Of a stretch of DNA of 64,000 nt, positions 10,271 through 21,842 are shown piece after piece. Each line of letters starts with the position of its first letter. Within the stretch, counting starts at the first letter, position 1. The notes under the pieces are model-generated. The model made no database searches, was not told the origin of the DNA, and was given only the letters and a program-made list of their open reading frames with translations. This DNA is from Edaphochlamys debaryana (Eukaryota; Chlorophyta; Chlorophyceae; Chlamydomonadales), in assembly GCA_016858145.1 (NCBI GenBank), contig JAEHOE010000086.1, forward strand, positions 186,001-250,000, given 5' to 3'. The translations under genes were made by a program, and so were the position numbers.

Positions 10271-13200
10271 ATGTCCACGCAAAAGTGGCTCCTGCTCCCG
10301 CTGGTCGCTGTCGCTGGGCTAGTCCTGGTAGGTGATCTGGTCTCCTGGAAAGCTGATCAACGCTGATAGCTGGTCGGGCTGTTCGCCGAGCATGCGGCGC
10401 CCTTGTCCGCAGCGCCAACAGCTGCCGAGCAGTGGGCCAGCGGAGAACCGCCCAACAGCGCATCAAGTGATGCAGGAGGACATGGAGAGCGTCTTTGTGA
10501 CATATGGAGCGGGAACGGGGAGGAGCTTGTTACAGGTGCGCGCATCGCGCCTTCTGAGCGCGCGCCTGTAGCTCCTAGGGGTTCAGCTACGAACTTGGGG
10601 TTGCTGATATAAAGGTTGGAGGTGGGAGGGGTGGGCGTCACAACGGGTCCGTTGTGACACCGCGCACGACGCGCCACACCCATCGGCGGGCATGGAGGGC
10701 CGTCGCCACCTATGCAACATTGAGTCGGAGGTGCAAGGCTTCCTGTCGTGGGCAGAGAGGTGGTTCCCCAGCTCACGCCGCGTTGCCGGGCTTGAGGGCC
10801 TCCAGCTCCGGTCTACGCGGCCGGTCTTACTCAGGGGACGCGCAGTGCGGGAGGGGAGGCGGGGGCTCAGCACGGTGTTCCCGGCAGGGATCCCGGAGCA
10901 GCCCGCCTGACTCAGTTGTGCTGCTCCGCGGACCCATGACGCCAGGACGAAGAGGAACCGGTAGAGGATCCGGACTATGTAAGCCCTGTCCTCCGCACAA
11001 CAGCCTCCAACGCTCGTGCCCAACCCCACCGCCTCCACCCTTTCCTCTGGCCTCGGTGTGTGTTCCCGGTCCCGCCCCCCTTTCAACCAGGACGATGAAA
11101 ACGACAAGCACAAGGACGAGTTAGTAAAGCAGCTGGTGGCGAAACTCAACCGCACCGCGCTGAACCCCGTGCCCTCGAAGCCCGAGGAACGCTGCGCTCT
11201 GACTCAGGGCACGTGGTGCATGCAGTACCACATGCAGGTGGGGGGGCGTCACTGTGAGAGCCCCTGGCGATCTGGCTTGGGTTCAAAGCGGTCCTGCAGT
11301 ACACGTGACCTATGCGCCACCTACCTCATCCGTCCGTGCCTCCATCAGGAGCCGGTACAGCGGTACAACCCGCCGTCCTATGATAAGGATTGCCCCAACG
11401 AGTGTAACGGCGTGGGGCGGTGCAACCACGAGACCGGGCAGTGCCACTGTCCGGCCGGGTGGGGCGGGTCCGACTGCACCCAGCCCCGCAAGCGCGCCTG
11501 CCACCACATGGGGGCTGACAAGCGGGACGCGGGATGGCACAACCTGACGCAGTGGTCCCACACGAGATGCGCGGGTGCGTAGATGGGGGGCCTGCGTGGA
11601 GGATTGGTTGGGCTTTCGATAAGGGTCCATGGGGTTGGGCACGGCATGTGGACGGGAGCGAGCAAGGCCAGGCCGAGGGCAACGGTCTTTGAACTGCTCG
11701 TGTCGAGGCGTCCGTCATCTCGAGACTAAGACTGCCCCCCGGCGTTTTGTCCCCTCGCAGGCGTGTGCGACGACAATATCGGCATGTGCTACTGCCCGCC
11801 GGACACCAAGTACGGCCGCAGGGAGGCGGCGGACCCCAAGCTACCGCCAATTCAGGCCGGCCGCCCGCTGTCCATGTGCAGCCCGTCCGCGGTCAGTGGC
11901 AAGTGGTTGCGAGGCGGTGGGGGCGGTTGGTCCGCGGTACTTTGGCAGCTACGACACGGTCCTGACGATGCCCCGATCCCGCTCGGTCCTCCTGCTCCTC
12001 CCTGACAGGACAAAGACGGCAAGAAGGTGGAGTGGGGCGTCACCCCCTATGAGGATATCTTTGGGCCCGGCGGCTGGTGCAATGCTGACCAACCCAAGTT
12101 CACATGTCCCTGCCGGTGAAGACGGGGCCGCTGTGGGATGAGTGGCCAAGCACCCTTTGTGCCATGTACCCTTCTGCCCAGCGACCTGGTCGCCCGCGCC
12201 AGTCCGTTCGTTACCTGCCCCTCGTCCGCCCCTCCTCCCTGTGCCCTGTCCCCTTGCGGCTCTTGTCCTGCCGTGTTTGCTGTGTGTCTTTTTGCCCTGG
12301 GGCCTTCGCGGCTTTGGTCCGGGCAATCCGCGTTCGTGTCATTCCCTGACCCTCCTTCCTGCCTTTGCCTTCTTCTGCCCTTGCCCCTGCTGATCGTCGC
12401 TCTGTGCAGCCTGGATGGGCTGTCGGGGACGCTGTGCGACGAGCCAATTGAGCAGACATGCGTCAACCAATGCAGCGGCCACGGGGACTGCAATCAAGTG
12501 GGTGGAGGCCCGGAAGGGGGGGCGAGGGCTCGTGTGCGGGTGCTCGTGTGGAGGGTTGATAACGGGCGGACGGTTTGCAGGTCACAAGAAAAGGCTGTCA
12601 ACTCGCGCACATGGGGCTATGGGTACCCATGGACCCAAGTGCGAGGTGGGGAACTGGGTGCCAGCCCGAGCCTGTCGGGGACCCAGGCTGCTCTCCCCTC
12701 CCACCCCCCGCTTCCAGGGCTTCTGCAAGTGCCACAAGGGATGGTACGGAGTGGACTGTGGGCTGAGGAGGAAGGGCGTCTACCTGACAGACGGTGGGGG
12801 CGTTGGGGGGTAACCTTTAGCGCAATGAGAGTCGGATGGAGAGGGGGAGCCCGCTGCGCACCGGGGAGGTCCGACGGCCAAGCGGCGGTCGTAGGCGGTT
12901 GATCTGAGGGTGGCGTTGTGTGGAGCGGCTCGACTAGAATACTCCGGTGTACGTTCAGTTGTATAGCTTCCGACCTGATTGCGTCTGGGGGCGGGGTGGG
13001 CATGGGAGAGGGGGCTCTCGGGTGACTTATCAGACACTGATGTCTCGTCTCCGCCCGCTTCGGCCGCCTCCCTCAGGCGACCAGGTGACCTCCAAGCCCT
13101 GGATGCAGGGCGTCATAACGCCCGCTGTAGCCCCGGAGGACCCGCCCATGACGCCGTACCGCCGCCGGCCGTACGTGTACGTGTACGACATGAAGTCAGG

Positions 13201-16200
13201 TATTTCTTTCCCGGAACAGCTATCCTCCCGCCCGCTCGTGCACTCTGTCACACCCGCTCCTTGTTAGCAAGAGCAACCGCTCCTACGGCCCCTCGGCCCC
13301 TCCACGTGCCCTCTCCGCGCCTTCCAGACTTCAGTACGGACCTATGGCAGTACCGGATTGAGGCGCGGCACTGTGTGTACCGGTGGGCCCGCGTTTGTCG
13401 GGAAGAGATCGAGGGGCTGGGGTGGGAGAGGGGCTGGGGTGGTAGACTGGGAGTAGGTGTCAGGACGCCTGCGGAAACAAACGGCTTCTTGCCATCAATC
13501 ACCACTCTCCCACACCTACATTGCCCCGGCCCTGCCCCTCCTACCAAGGCCGGCCTCTCCTGGATCCCTTTACCTCACAGGCAGTTTGAGGCCCGCAACC
13601 AATCCCGGTGGTCGGGTTACATCGGCTACATGACGGAGCATGTGCTCCACGAGCTCTTCCTAACCTCGGAGCACCGCACGCTCAAGTGAGGCCGGGGAAG
13701 CTGTCGGAAGTTGCACGGAAGGGGGCTGCGCTCTCATCCGGTGACAGGGCAACGGAGATAGGGGATGCCGAAGGCGCCCCAGGGCGACCTCTGCTGTTGC
13801 CTCACCGTCAGCATCTGCCCTGCTCCGTTGCTTCTGAAGCTCAGCTCAGTCCCTCAGTCCCTTAGTCCCTCAGTTCCAGCTTAAGCCCCCCGCAGTCCCG
13901 AGAGAGCTGTCCCGCCCTCACTGCCTGTCCCAATTCCCATCTTGTCACCTGAACCCTCCCTCCGCCTTCCACTCCTCGGCCCCTTTCACTCCGTAGCCCG
14001 GAGGAGGCCGACTACTTCTATGTCCCCATCAGCCTTGCATGCATGTTTGAGATCTACGGTTGGAACGCCATCCCGCGCTGGCCGGCGGAGGTACACGGTG
14101 GGACAGGGCCGGGAGGAGGGTTCGAAAGGGCTTTGGTTGAGGCAAAGAGCGGGCTTTGCCGCGTCCGAAACTTGGACACACCAATCATGGGATTCAACCA
14201 TCTCTCTGTTGCGTCTCGGTCGTGAGGCCGGGCCGGAAGGTCCAAGCAACAGCCATAGCCTTGCACTGGGGAAGGCGTGTCTGTCATCCACTGTCGCACC
14301 GTCCAAAGGCCCACTTCCGCCCCTCCCCAAAGGGGCGCGATGCCAGAGATGCATATGTCATTGGCTTTGATCCCTGCCGCCCACCTACCCCATTGTTAGG
14401 CACCCGCTCCTACGGCGCCGCCATGATGCAGCTTGAGGCCATGAAGTGGATTGCCGAGACCTTCCCCTACTTCAAACGCAATGGCGGCAAGGACCACATC
14501 TGGTACAACCCGCACGATGAGGTACGTGGCGCCTGGGCGGCCCACCGCCAGGGCACGTGCACTCCGCCGTGACGTGAGGCCTAGATGGCTTCGAGCCTTG
14601 GGCATGGGCCTTTCTCCCATGGCGTCAGTGCTCGCCACAGCACACTCGGCCAACTGCCGTCTCCTTGCCACCTCCCGGGCAGGGCGCTTGCTACGTGTGG
14701 AAGGACATCTGGCCGGGCGTCATGCTGAGCCACTGGGGCCGCATGGACATGCCGCACGCCTCGCAGACGGGGTACGGGGCGGTGAGTACGGGCCAGACGA
14801 GGGCGTTTGCTTGCAGCAAGTCCCTTGGCTGTCTCCTTCACATGCCTTTCCCCTATTCGTTGCCTCCACTCCCCCTGTCAGGACAACTATTCTCTTCCTG
14901 TGGAGCACAAGGACCAACCGCTCAACTGGCTCGACCAGACCTCCAAGGCGCACCCCTGCTTCGACCCCAAGAAGGTCAGGAGGAGGGCTCACAAGCCCCG
15001 GCCGCATGCAGCACAACTGCCAGCCGTGTGTCCGCCACTGTTCGATAGGCGTGGCAGCCCGGAGTCCGCCCATGCGTGCGTCGCGCAGCGCTTGCGCAAG
15101 CCGCTGACCTCCTCGCTTCCCCTCCTCTCGCCCTTGACCTGCCCCCTCAGGACCTGGTCATCCCCGCCTTCAAGCCGCCCTCGGCCTACAGGGAGTCTCC
15201 CTACATGGGCTCGAAGGTGGGTCGGACAGTCATCTGTCACGTAGAGCGACAACGCAAGGTTGGGTATGAACCGAGTCCGTGCCGTGCCTTTCCGATACTA
15301 ATGTCAACCCCCACCCCCTTACCCTACTCTGACCCAACATCTCCTACCTCGCAGACAGAACACGCCGACCCCCTGTAGTGGGGACCGCCCTGCGCTACTG
15401 GCACCTCTCTCTCTCCCGGTTTGCATTTCCCGTCTGTAAACCCTTGGCTGCCCCTTTCCCGCCCCACCTCCCCCCACCTCCCCCCACCTCGGTCCTCAGG
15501 TGGGCCAGAAGCGGGACACCCTGGCCTCCTTCGTGGGTGACCTCCGCATGGAGCCGGGCCGGGACCCGGGCTGCGCGTACAGCAGGTGCGGTGCGGTGCG
15601 GTGCTGGAGGCTGCTAGCACGACGCGCAGCAGGTGCAGGCCCGTTGACCCGCGTCCCCCAGGCCGGAGGGCTGGCCCAGCCCTTGCTGTAATCAAGCAAT
15701 TGCAACATGTGTCCGCAAGCGGAACGCTGCGGTCTAGGGGGACCCGTCCCCGAATGGCGGGTAGCGTAATGAGCAATTCAATGTGGCAGCGCTGAGGCCC
15801 TGCCCGGCCCTCCAATCAAATTGCAACCCGCAATCCGTTGCAGCTGGGGCTCTGCTGCATGGCTAATTGGTGTTCCCCTCTCTGCCCCTTCTCCTGCGCA
15901 GATGCTTGCGGCAGCGCATCTACAACATGAGCATCGAGGGAAAGTGGAAGGAGACGCACAACATCCTGTACGGAGACCGCCATGTGCTGACGAAGGGTAT
16001 TGACTATTCAAAGCAACTGGCCAGTTCCACATTTTGCTTCGTGTTGCCAGGTACGAAGCTTGCAGAGGTTGGGTCAGGGGCCGAGCCGCAGCCCCCGCTC
16101 GGCCCCTCGATCATTTCTTGTGGTGACCCGGCATCCCGACGCAGGTGACGGCTTCTCGCAACGGTTCGAGGATGCCGCACTGCACGGTTGCATCCCCGTC

Positions 16201-17850
16201 ATCATCATGGACCAGGTGCAGGTACGGCACCCTACGGCAGGGCTGCGATGGGCTCGTGAAGAGCAGAGCCGGGATAGAAGCTTGACAAACCAAGCCCAAC
16301 TGGCTCTGGAGTGCCCGTGCCCTACCCTTCCCTTGCTGTCGGTCGTCCGCCCACGAGCCCAGCCGCCCTGTCGTGACCCCCCTCCCCCCCCAGGCCATCT
16401 TCGAGTCCATCCTGGATGTGGCATCCATATCCATTCGCATCCCGGAGGTGGGCAGGGCGCACTCAAAAGCGGTCACACAGCAATGGCGCTTTCTGGCTCT
16501 GGGTTCCACGTGGTTTCCGGCCCTCGCACGCAGGCTGAGATCTCCAAGATCCCCGAGATCCTCAAAGCCGTACCTGCTGACAAGATTGCCAAGATGCAGG
16601 AGGGCATTTCGCGCACGTGGCAGAGGTGGGACTCCGAGGGACTGCGCGGTGGGGCAGTGGCGAGCGGGGGCGGCCTCATCCAAACAATGTTGTTGTGCGG
16701 TATAGGCGGCCCTGCCCGTGTCTCACCCGTCGCATGACACCGCCTCTGTTCAATTGCTCAGCCCATCCAACTCTCCCCCGCCTCCCAGGTTCCGATACAT
16801 CAAGCTCAAGATGATTATCGAGGACGCACGCAAGGTAAGGAGGGGTACACAGGAGTCCTTTAACTACGTTCACAACACTAGCCCAGTTCCAGCCGCCCGT
16901 CCATCACCCACCACCCCCCCAACACGCCGCACACACCAGTCTGCCAGACCTGTTCACAGATCCAACCGCCGTGAACCAAACCCGCCCCCTGCCTCAGGTC
17001 CTGGCCGGCCACGTGTCCGCCAATGATGGCTCGGCGCCCAAGAACCTGGGTGCCGCCTACTCAGTGTCGAAGCAGGACGACGCCTTCGCAACCATCATGC
17101 AGTGGCTCTACTCCAGGTGGGCGGGACTGGGTGTGGCGCGTGTGGCCGGGCCCTTGCAGCCCTGTGCGGACAATGAACCATGCCGACATCCCCTCTGAAC
17201 TGCACGCTGGGTTTGTCGTCTCCACAAAGACAATCACATGTGTGGCGGGACTTGTCGGGATCTATTGTCTGTGGTGGGCTCACGACCCGCTGCCATCCGG
17301 CTTGCTGCGGCTACCCACCCACCCCTCCAGGATCCCTGATGCCACGGGCAAGCCCCTTGCCCCCACACAAGCTGCCGTGCTGCCGGCGGCCAGCGGAGGC
17401 GCCACCGGTGCGGCAGCCACCGCCTAGCAAGAGCACCGCGCCGCCTGCACCGCGCGAGGATGCTGCAGCTGCCGCCATCTCTGAGAGGTAGTGCCCTTCC
17501 TCGGTGGCCTGACGCGAGCTCGGACTGTCAGACAGTGATGGAGGATGCATGGCGTGCCACAGGGGTATCTCTGGCCAGGAGTGCTGTGGCGGAGGACGCC
17601 CGTGGCAGTCGAGGCGAAGAGGCGAAGGGCAAGCACTCCGCACATTAGTTATCATGCGAGCGTCAGGGCAGACGGAGGCGGCATGCGGCTACCGACAGAT
17701 GAGGTGACTGCCTGGTTGGGTCTCAGTTGATGATGTGGATACCTGCGAAGCACTACTTGACGAGCGGGGCTGTTTGACGTGGCATTGGCGATGTGACGGG
17801 GCTCCTGATGTATCGTATGGATAAAGCCTGTATGCAGTAGCTTCTCCATT
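10173..17850 (+). repeat. Segmental duplication, copy 1
   Basis: Homology with copy 2 (about 21843-30050) starts at the shared string gcacgtactcaccactgttg, about 98 bp before the ATG. It fades about 420 bp past the stop codon, after the shared tttgacgtggcattggc. Exons match one for one. Introns are nearly identical near both ends but differ in length and sequence in the middle. Confidence 0.9.
10271..17427 (+). CDS. EGF-like/exostosin glycosyltransferase, tandem copy 1
   Basis: This is a predicted Golgi type II glycosyltransferase. Residues 1-19 (MSTQKWLLLPLVAVAGLVL) form a signal anchor. EGF-like repeats lie at about 83-111 (CPNECNGVGRCNHETGQCHC) and 240-266, the second split by an intron. 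The exostosin domain (about 308 on) has PYVYVYDMKS, EEADYFYVP, DEGACYVW, DLVIPAF and RFEDAALHGCIPVIIM. Exons: 10271-10327, 11091-11237, 11349-11574, 11761-11891, 12009-12115, 12410-12497, 12718-12793, 13077-13199, 13328-13382, 13581-13685, 13997-14097, 14400-14521, 14683-14781, 14882-14974, 15151-15216, 15500-15585, 15902-16050, 16145-16221, 16394-16447, 16534-16625, 16789-16834, 16998-17116 and 17331-17427. All phases close, giving 771 residues. An open stretch at about 10391-10526 may be an extra exon but does not fit phase. The acceptor glycan is unknown. Confidence 0.93.
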
Positions 17851-18290
17851 AGCTCCTGCGTGGGCTGCCCCTATCCTCCGCTGGGACACGGAGACACGCG
17901 CTCTGGTGCCAGGCACGGCAGGCAGTGCCGCAGCGTCGAAGCAGAGTATCGTCTGGACACAAGCGTAGAACGCTCGGGCCGCGGAAGCCGTGATGCGGGC
18001 CTCCTTTGCGCAGTATCTCCGTTTGCTCACCGCCGACGCGTTTGCGGCGGCTTCCCAAGGCACATTGCTGCGACAAGCTGCGTGTGCCACACGTTATGCA
18101 TTTATGGTACTGTACTGTGCTCGCCGGGGCCGTGCAGCCAGGTGCAGCGGAGTCCGGATGATGACGAAGGGGGATGCAGCTGACCGCAAGTAGGCTGTGT
18201 GCAACTCAACAGAAAGAGGGAAAGGCAAAGCGACAGGGCAACATAACGAACGCGTTCGGACGCGCCACTTACCTTTCTAACGCCATCTTG
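17689..18290 (-). other. Candidate minus-strand gene convergent with exostosin copy 1
   Basis: A possible first exon (codons for MALE, then a GTAAGT donor) sits near 18284-18271. A long open stretch follows (about 18090-17689), with protein-like pieces such as ASAARAFYACVQTILCFDAA in one frame and a different open frame overlapping it. Neither frame shows a known domain. If real, it would overlap the 3' UTR of copy 1, in sequence that is partly duplicated at copy 2. Treat as unproven. Confidence 0.2.
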
Positions 18291-18795
18291 TGGTGCCGAG
18301 GCCCCCAGCGCGTGCGTGCAGGCGTCCGCCGGTCTCCGAACGTGCTGCATGGCTCGCCTGCGGAGCGGAGGTGGGGAAGCCCCGGCTCAGCTCAGAACTA
18401 TGAGCTCCTTACTGGTTTTGGGGTCTCTAGGCGGTGGCTGCGGAGAGTCGGGGGTGGGCCGGTCATCAGCGTGGAGCAGCCCAGAGCAGCTTGTCCTGGC
18501 AGCGAAGGGTGCCATGGAGCCACGAACAAACATGCAATTCACGTCCAGCATGCGATGCCACAAGCTATAGTTTATTTACCTCTACACAGTTTCTTTGAGA
18601 GCAAGGAAACTCATGTTGAAAAGGCAGACGCGCCACCTCGCAGCCATGGCCCAAGGAGCAAGCATGACACTAGTTATGACAGATACAGAACATATTGAAG
18701 CTATGAGCGAGGGTATTCCGACATGTTTACGCGCGGCTGTTGCGATGCGGCGTTGCCGACTTCGGTCAAACCTCGCCGACCAAGCCCAGACCGAG

Positions 18796-18950
18796 CGCAA
18801 TGTTGCTACTCTACCGCAAGCAACTCAGACCCGTCGATGAGGAAGTACTTGCAACACTGTGTCGCCGGGGGGCGTGGATATGTGTTTCGCCCCGCGTCCA
18901 TCCTCGGCCCCCTGTCCCCCCGAAGCCTTGCGCAGAGCGTGCCCGTGCCC
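18796..18950 (+). repeat. Dispersed inverted repeat, arm 1
   Basis: This segment matches the reverse complement of about 30605-30755. Shared landmarks are atgtgtttcgcccc, gtccatcctc and ccccgaagc. Translated, both keep a pattern VAGxRGxVFRPxSILxPL, with differences spread along it. That suggests a diverged copy of a once-coding element rather than a recent duplication. Confidence 0.6.
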
Positions 18951-19544
18951 GTGCACCGTGCCTGCAGACACCCATCTTGTTGCCCCCAGCACCTCACGTG
19001 CGTAACTGCAGCCCTGGAATGGAGTAGCCAACTGACGCTTGAAGCACCAGCACACCGGATTATGCCTCGCTCAAACAGCACCAGAAGTCAATGGCCAGCA
19101 GCCCCCCCCCCCCCCCCCCCATGTCGCCGGCGATCATGGAGGCTGGTGCCGGGCGCAGACCACCTCCCGCATGGCCTCCCACTGTCCCACAGCGTCATGT
19201 TCTGTCAAGTCACCCGTGGGTGGTCCTTGTGGTCCTTGTGGGTGGCCCGCTGCACAATATCTGCTTCTACGTCTTCGGTCTGCGCGGGTGTGAGTGGTAC
19301 ACAAAAGTAGGGTTATTTCCAGGTTGCTATGTAAGCTTTCACATGCGGCGTCTTTGCCCTCCGGGATCCCTCGCCCAGGACGGGGACACCGCAGGCCTGC
19401 AGGTCACACATGCATGCAGAGTGCGTAGCAAGCGCCCACAACTCAAGTGACCTAAATTGCTCTCTGTCACCCTCGAACAATTGGGGCCGGCTGGTGCCCA
19501 AGCTCGCTCACCCTTCGCCCCCCCCCGGGGCTTGCGTGTATGGC

Positions 19545-20245
19545 CACCATGTGCTCCAGCATCCACATGCGCTTGTCAGGGGATACCTCAAGGACCTGAT
19601 GCGTGGGGAGGAGCGAGAAGGGCCATATTACAATACGCGGTATGGGCACTTGCTAGCTGGGCCACTACGCTCCCAGACTGGAAAGCTCTCATCAGGTCAC
19701 GCTGTGCCTCTGCAACATCACTCTACCGGCTTTGTGACATGTGACATGACATGTGAGGCGGTACCAGTTCGCGTAATTTGCGTTAAACGTGCGCACGTCC
19801 TCGCGCCGAGCTGTCTCGTTGACCCCGCTCGGCTGCGCTACCGCGGCATGGCTATGGCCAAACAGGCGCCGGCTGAAGGCCTGCCGCAGGACGCCGTCGT
19901 GACGTTCGCTGCACAGCTCAAAGCAGGGTGCCTTTGGGCTTGCACGGCTTGCACATGCAAAGCCCGTGCATTCGAAGGTGCCCAAACCCCGGACAAAGGT
20001 CAAAAGACCAAATACCGGCAGCTCATGTTGCGCACTCGGCACTCGTCTTACACCCGGGTGAGCCAATGACACAGTTAGGATCATCCTTCTTGCTCGTACT
20101 TCCTTACTGCGCACACAGGACCCACCGAAGCATTCAGTGCTCCACCCAAGCGGCACTCCAAGAAGTCCGACTCGCTGTTCAGCTCGCTGGGGCTGCGGGC
20201 ATTGAAGGCGTGGTAGTCCAGGAAGGAACTTCAGATGAGGTGCGC
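19545..20245 (-). other. Candidate exons of an unrecognised minus-strand gene
   Basis: Three protein-like pieces follow one another on the minus strand. The first is at about 20240-20110 (NARSPSELNSESDFLECRLG), the second within the frame ending at 19692 (ETARREDVRTFNANYANWYR), and the third at about 19636-19545 (EVSPDKRMWMLEHMVAIHA) after a CAG acceptor. They read like real protein, but I know no family that contains them and could not fix start, stop or phases. A captured gene fragment or transposon protein is also possible. Confidence 0.3.
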
Positions 20246-20644
20246 TGAGCTGACGACTTGCTAGGCCAGAAGAGACTGGGGAAGCGGGCGGGGGGATGGG
20301 AGAACGCCTGACACCTGCTGACACTTGACACGATAAAGCAGTAGATAGAGTCTGCGGTAAGACTAACCGCGTGCAGTGAGGGCGTTGGCCTGGACGATGG
20401 TCTGGGCACAAACGGGGAGCTTAGGAGCCAAACCGCAATCTGACCGCAATGTCTTGGTCGATGGCACGCGCCGACGTGTCGGGCCGCAGCGTGTGGGGTG
20501 CCGCCCCACGTGCTGGGGCCCTGGAGCTCCGGACTACGCCGTTTCGTCTTCAGCCTGGTACGGCCCAGGAGGGCCTGTACGGTATGCCGAGAGCGACGCG
20601 TCCACTTGCCCCAACTGAAGTTTGTGATGAGCCTCAGCAGGGAG

Positions 20645-20905
20645 CTATGGGGGGGGGGGGGGGTCAACAGGCTGAGGAGGAGGGTGGCTGGTGACTGGTG
20701 AGGGCTGACGACCTGGGTCCTCGCATGGTCGCATGGGCTGGCATGCCTTGAGAGCCGCCGCAGAGCTCACTTTGTCTTCATGCTTTGCCACGGCTGCGGA
20801 GTGACTGGGGGCCTGGAGCCGAGCGTGCCATTGCTGCACATTGTTATTCAGGTCCTGCCCTGGCCTGGCGAGCTTTCGCCCCTTCACGGGCCGCAAGGGG
20901 TCCCG
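20645..20905 (-). other. Candidate exon, function unknown
   Basis: An open minus-strand stretch contains a hydrophilic run (QDLNNNVQQWHARLQAPSH, then AAVAKHEDKVSSAAALKACQ) that looks more protein-like than the surrounding frames. I see no domain, no start codon in good context and no clear partner exon. It may belong with the candidate exons at 19.5-20.2 kb. Confidence 0.2.
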
Positions 20906-21842
20906 CAGACCCTGCGCCACCCTGCGCGACAGCCCCCGACGTCTGGGGCCCGCGCTCCCTGACCGCTACCGCTTACGGTCAGCTGTGGGCCCTTGTCAAC
21001 GCTCTGGTCAATGCAAGGGATTCAGGTGCAAGCGGCTTGCGGAGAGCGCGCGCAGCGAGTTTAGGTTAATTCACCCCGCGGGAGGGGTCCTCAAAAGCCT
21101 CACCACCACTACAGAGCGCAATTATAGGGTAACACTTATGGTTGGGGGCCTGCGGCGGCGGATCAGCCGAGGGTTGGTGCACCTTATGTATAGGCTAGCG
21201 CGAACGGTTTGGCGAAAGAAGGCGATGTAAGGGGTAAGGGGTAAGGCGTGCCGTTAAGTCCCCCTCACCTCCTGCCCGCCAAGACCCACCAGCGCACGGC
21301 AAGCAATGCCGGCCCGGTTGGGGCAAGCCGCCTATCTATGCGTATCTATGGGATAGCTTGGGCGACTCAGGCCTCCGTCTCGAGGCGTGGGCTGGCCACA
21401 ACCTGTGCGAGCTGTGTCGGAGACCGGCAGAAGCCTGGCCCCCCAACCACGCGCTACGCTGCATGGATGTCCCCCGTCGCTGGTCCCCCGCTCCCCGGAC
21501 CCTCCCGAACCGCTGCGGGGGACGGAGGGCAGAGCCTTGGTGTAATACACAAGCAGCAAGGCTATCTAGCACCACATGAAGCGGTCCACGCGGAAGATGT
21601 TGAAGGTGATGCAGCTGCACGGCGCCGGCGAACCGCTGCAGGCGTGCAACATCGGAACGTGCAACGGCCCTTACGGCGGCGGGGGGACACGTTTGCACCT
21701 TGAACCCTCTCAGACCATCGCCCATCGCATCACATCAACGAGCAGAGGGTCGACTCGAAGGGTCAATGTATGAAGGGTCGGATGGCCAGATGGCGCGATC
21801 CGACCGGAGGGCAACCCGCACCGCAGACTCCGCAGTTTGGGT

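Larger units (their letters stand above)
17428..21842. other. Spacer between tandem exostosin copies, no firm gene
   Basis: These 4.4 kb hold the end of duplication copy 1, a poly-C run at 19106-19120, a poly-G run at 20650-20662 and several minus-strand exon candidates listed separately. I could not build a complete gene. Composition is similar to the flanks, with no transposon termini that I can see. Confidence 0.45.

Noticed and set aside
18723..19310. 195-codon plus-strand gene
   Set aside because: It is open through a poly-C run and low-complexity sequence; only the first part is repeated at 30.6 kb, and no start, stop or splice pattern supports a gene.
21358..21579. Reverse-transcriptase zinc knuckle (CELCRRPAEAWPPNHALRC)
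   Set aside because: Cysteine and histidine spacing is suggestive, but no LINE blocks flank it, unlike at 37.4-38.4 kb.
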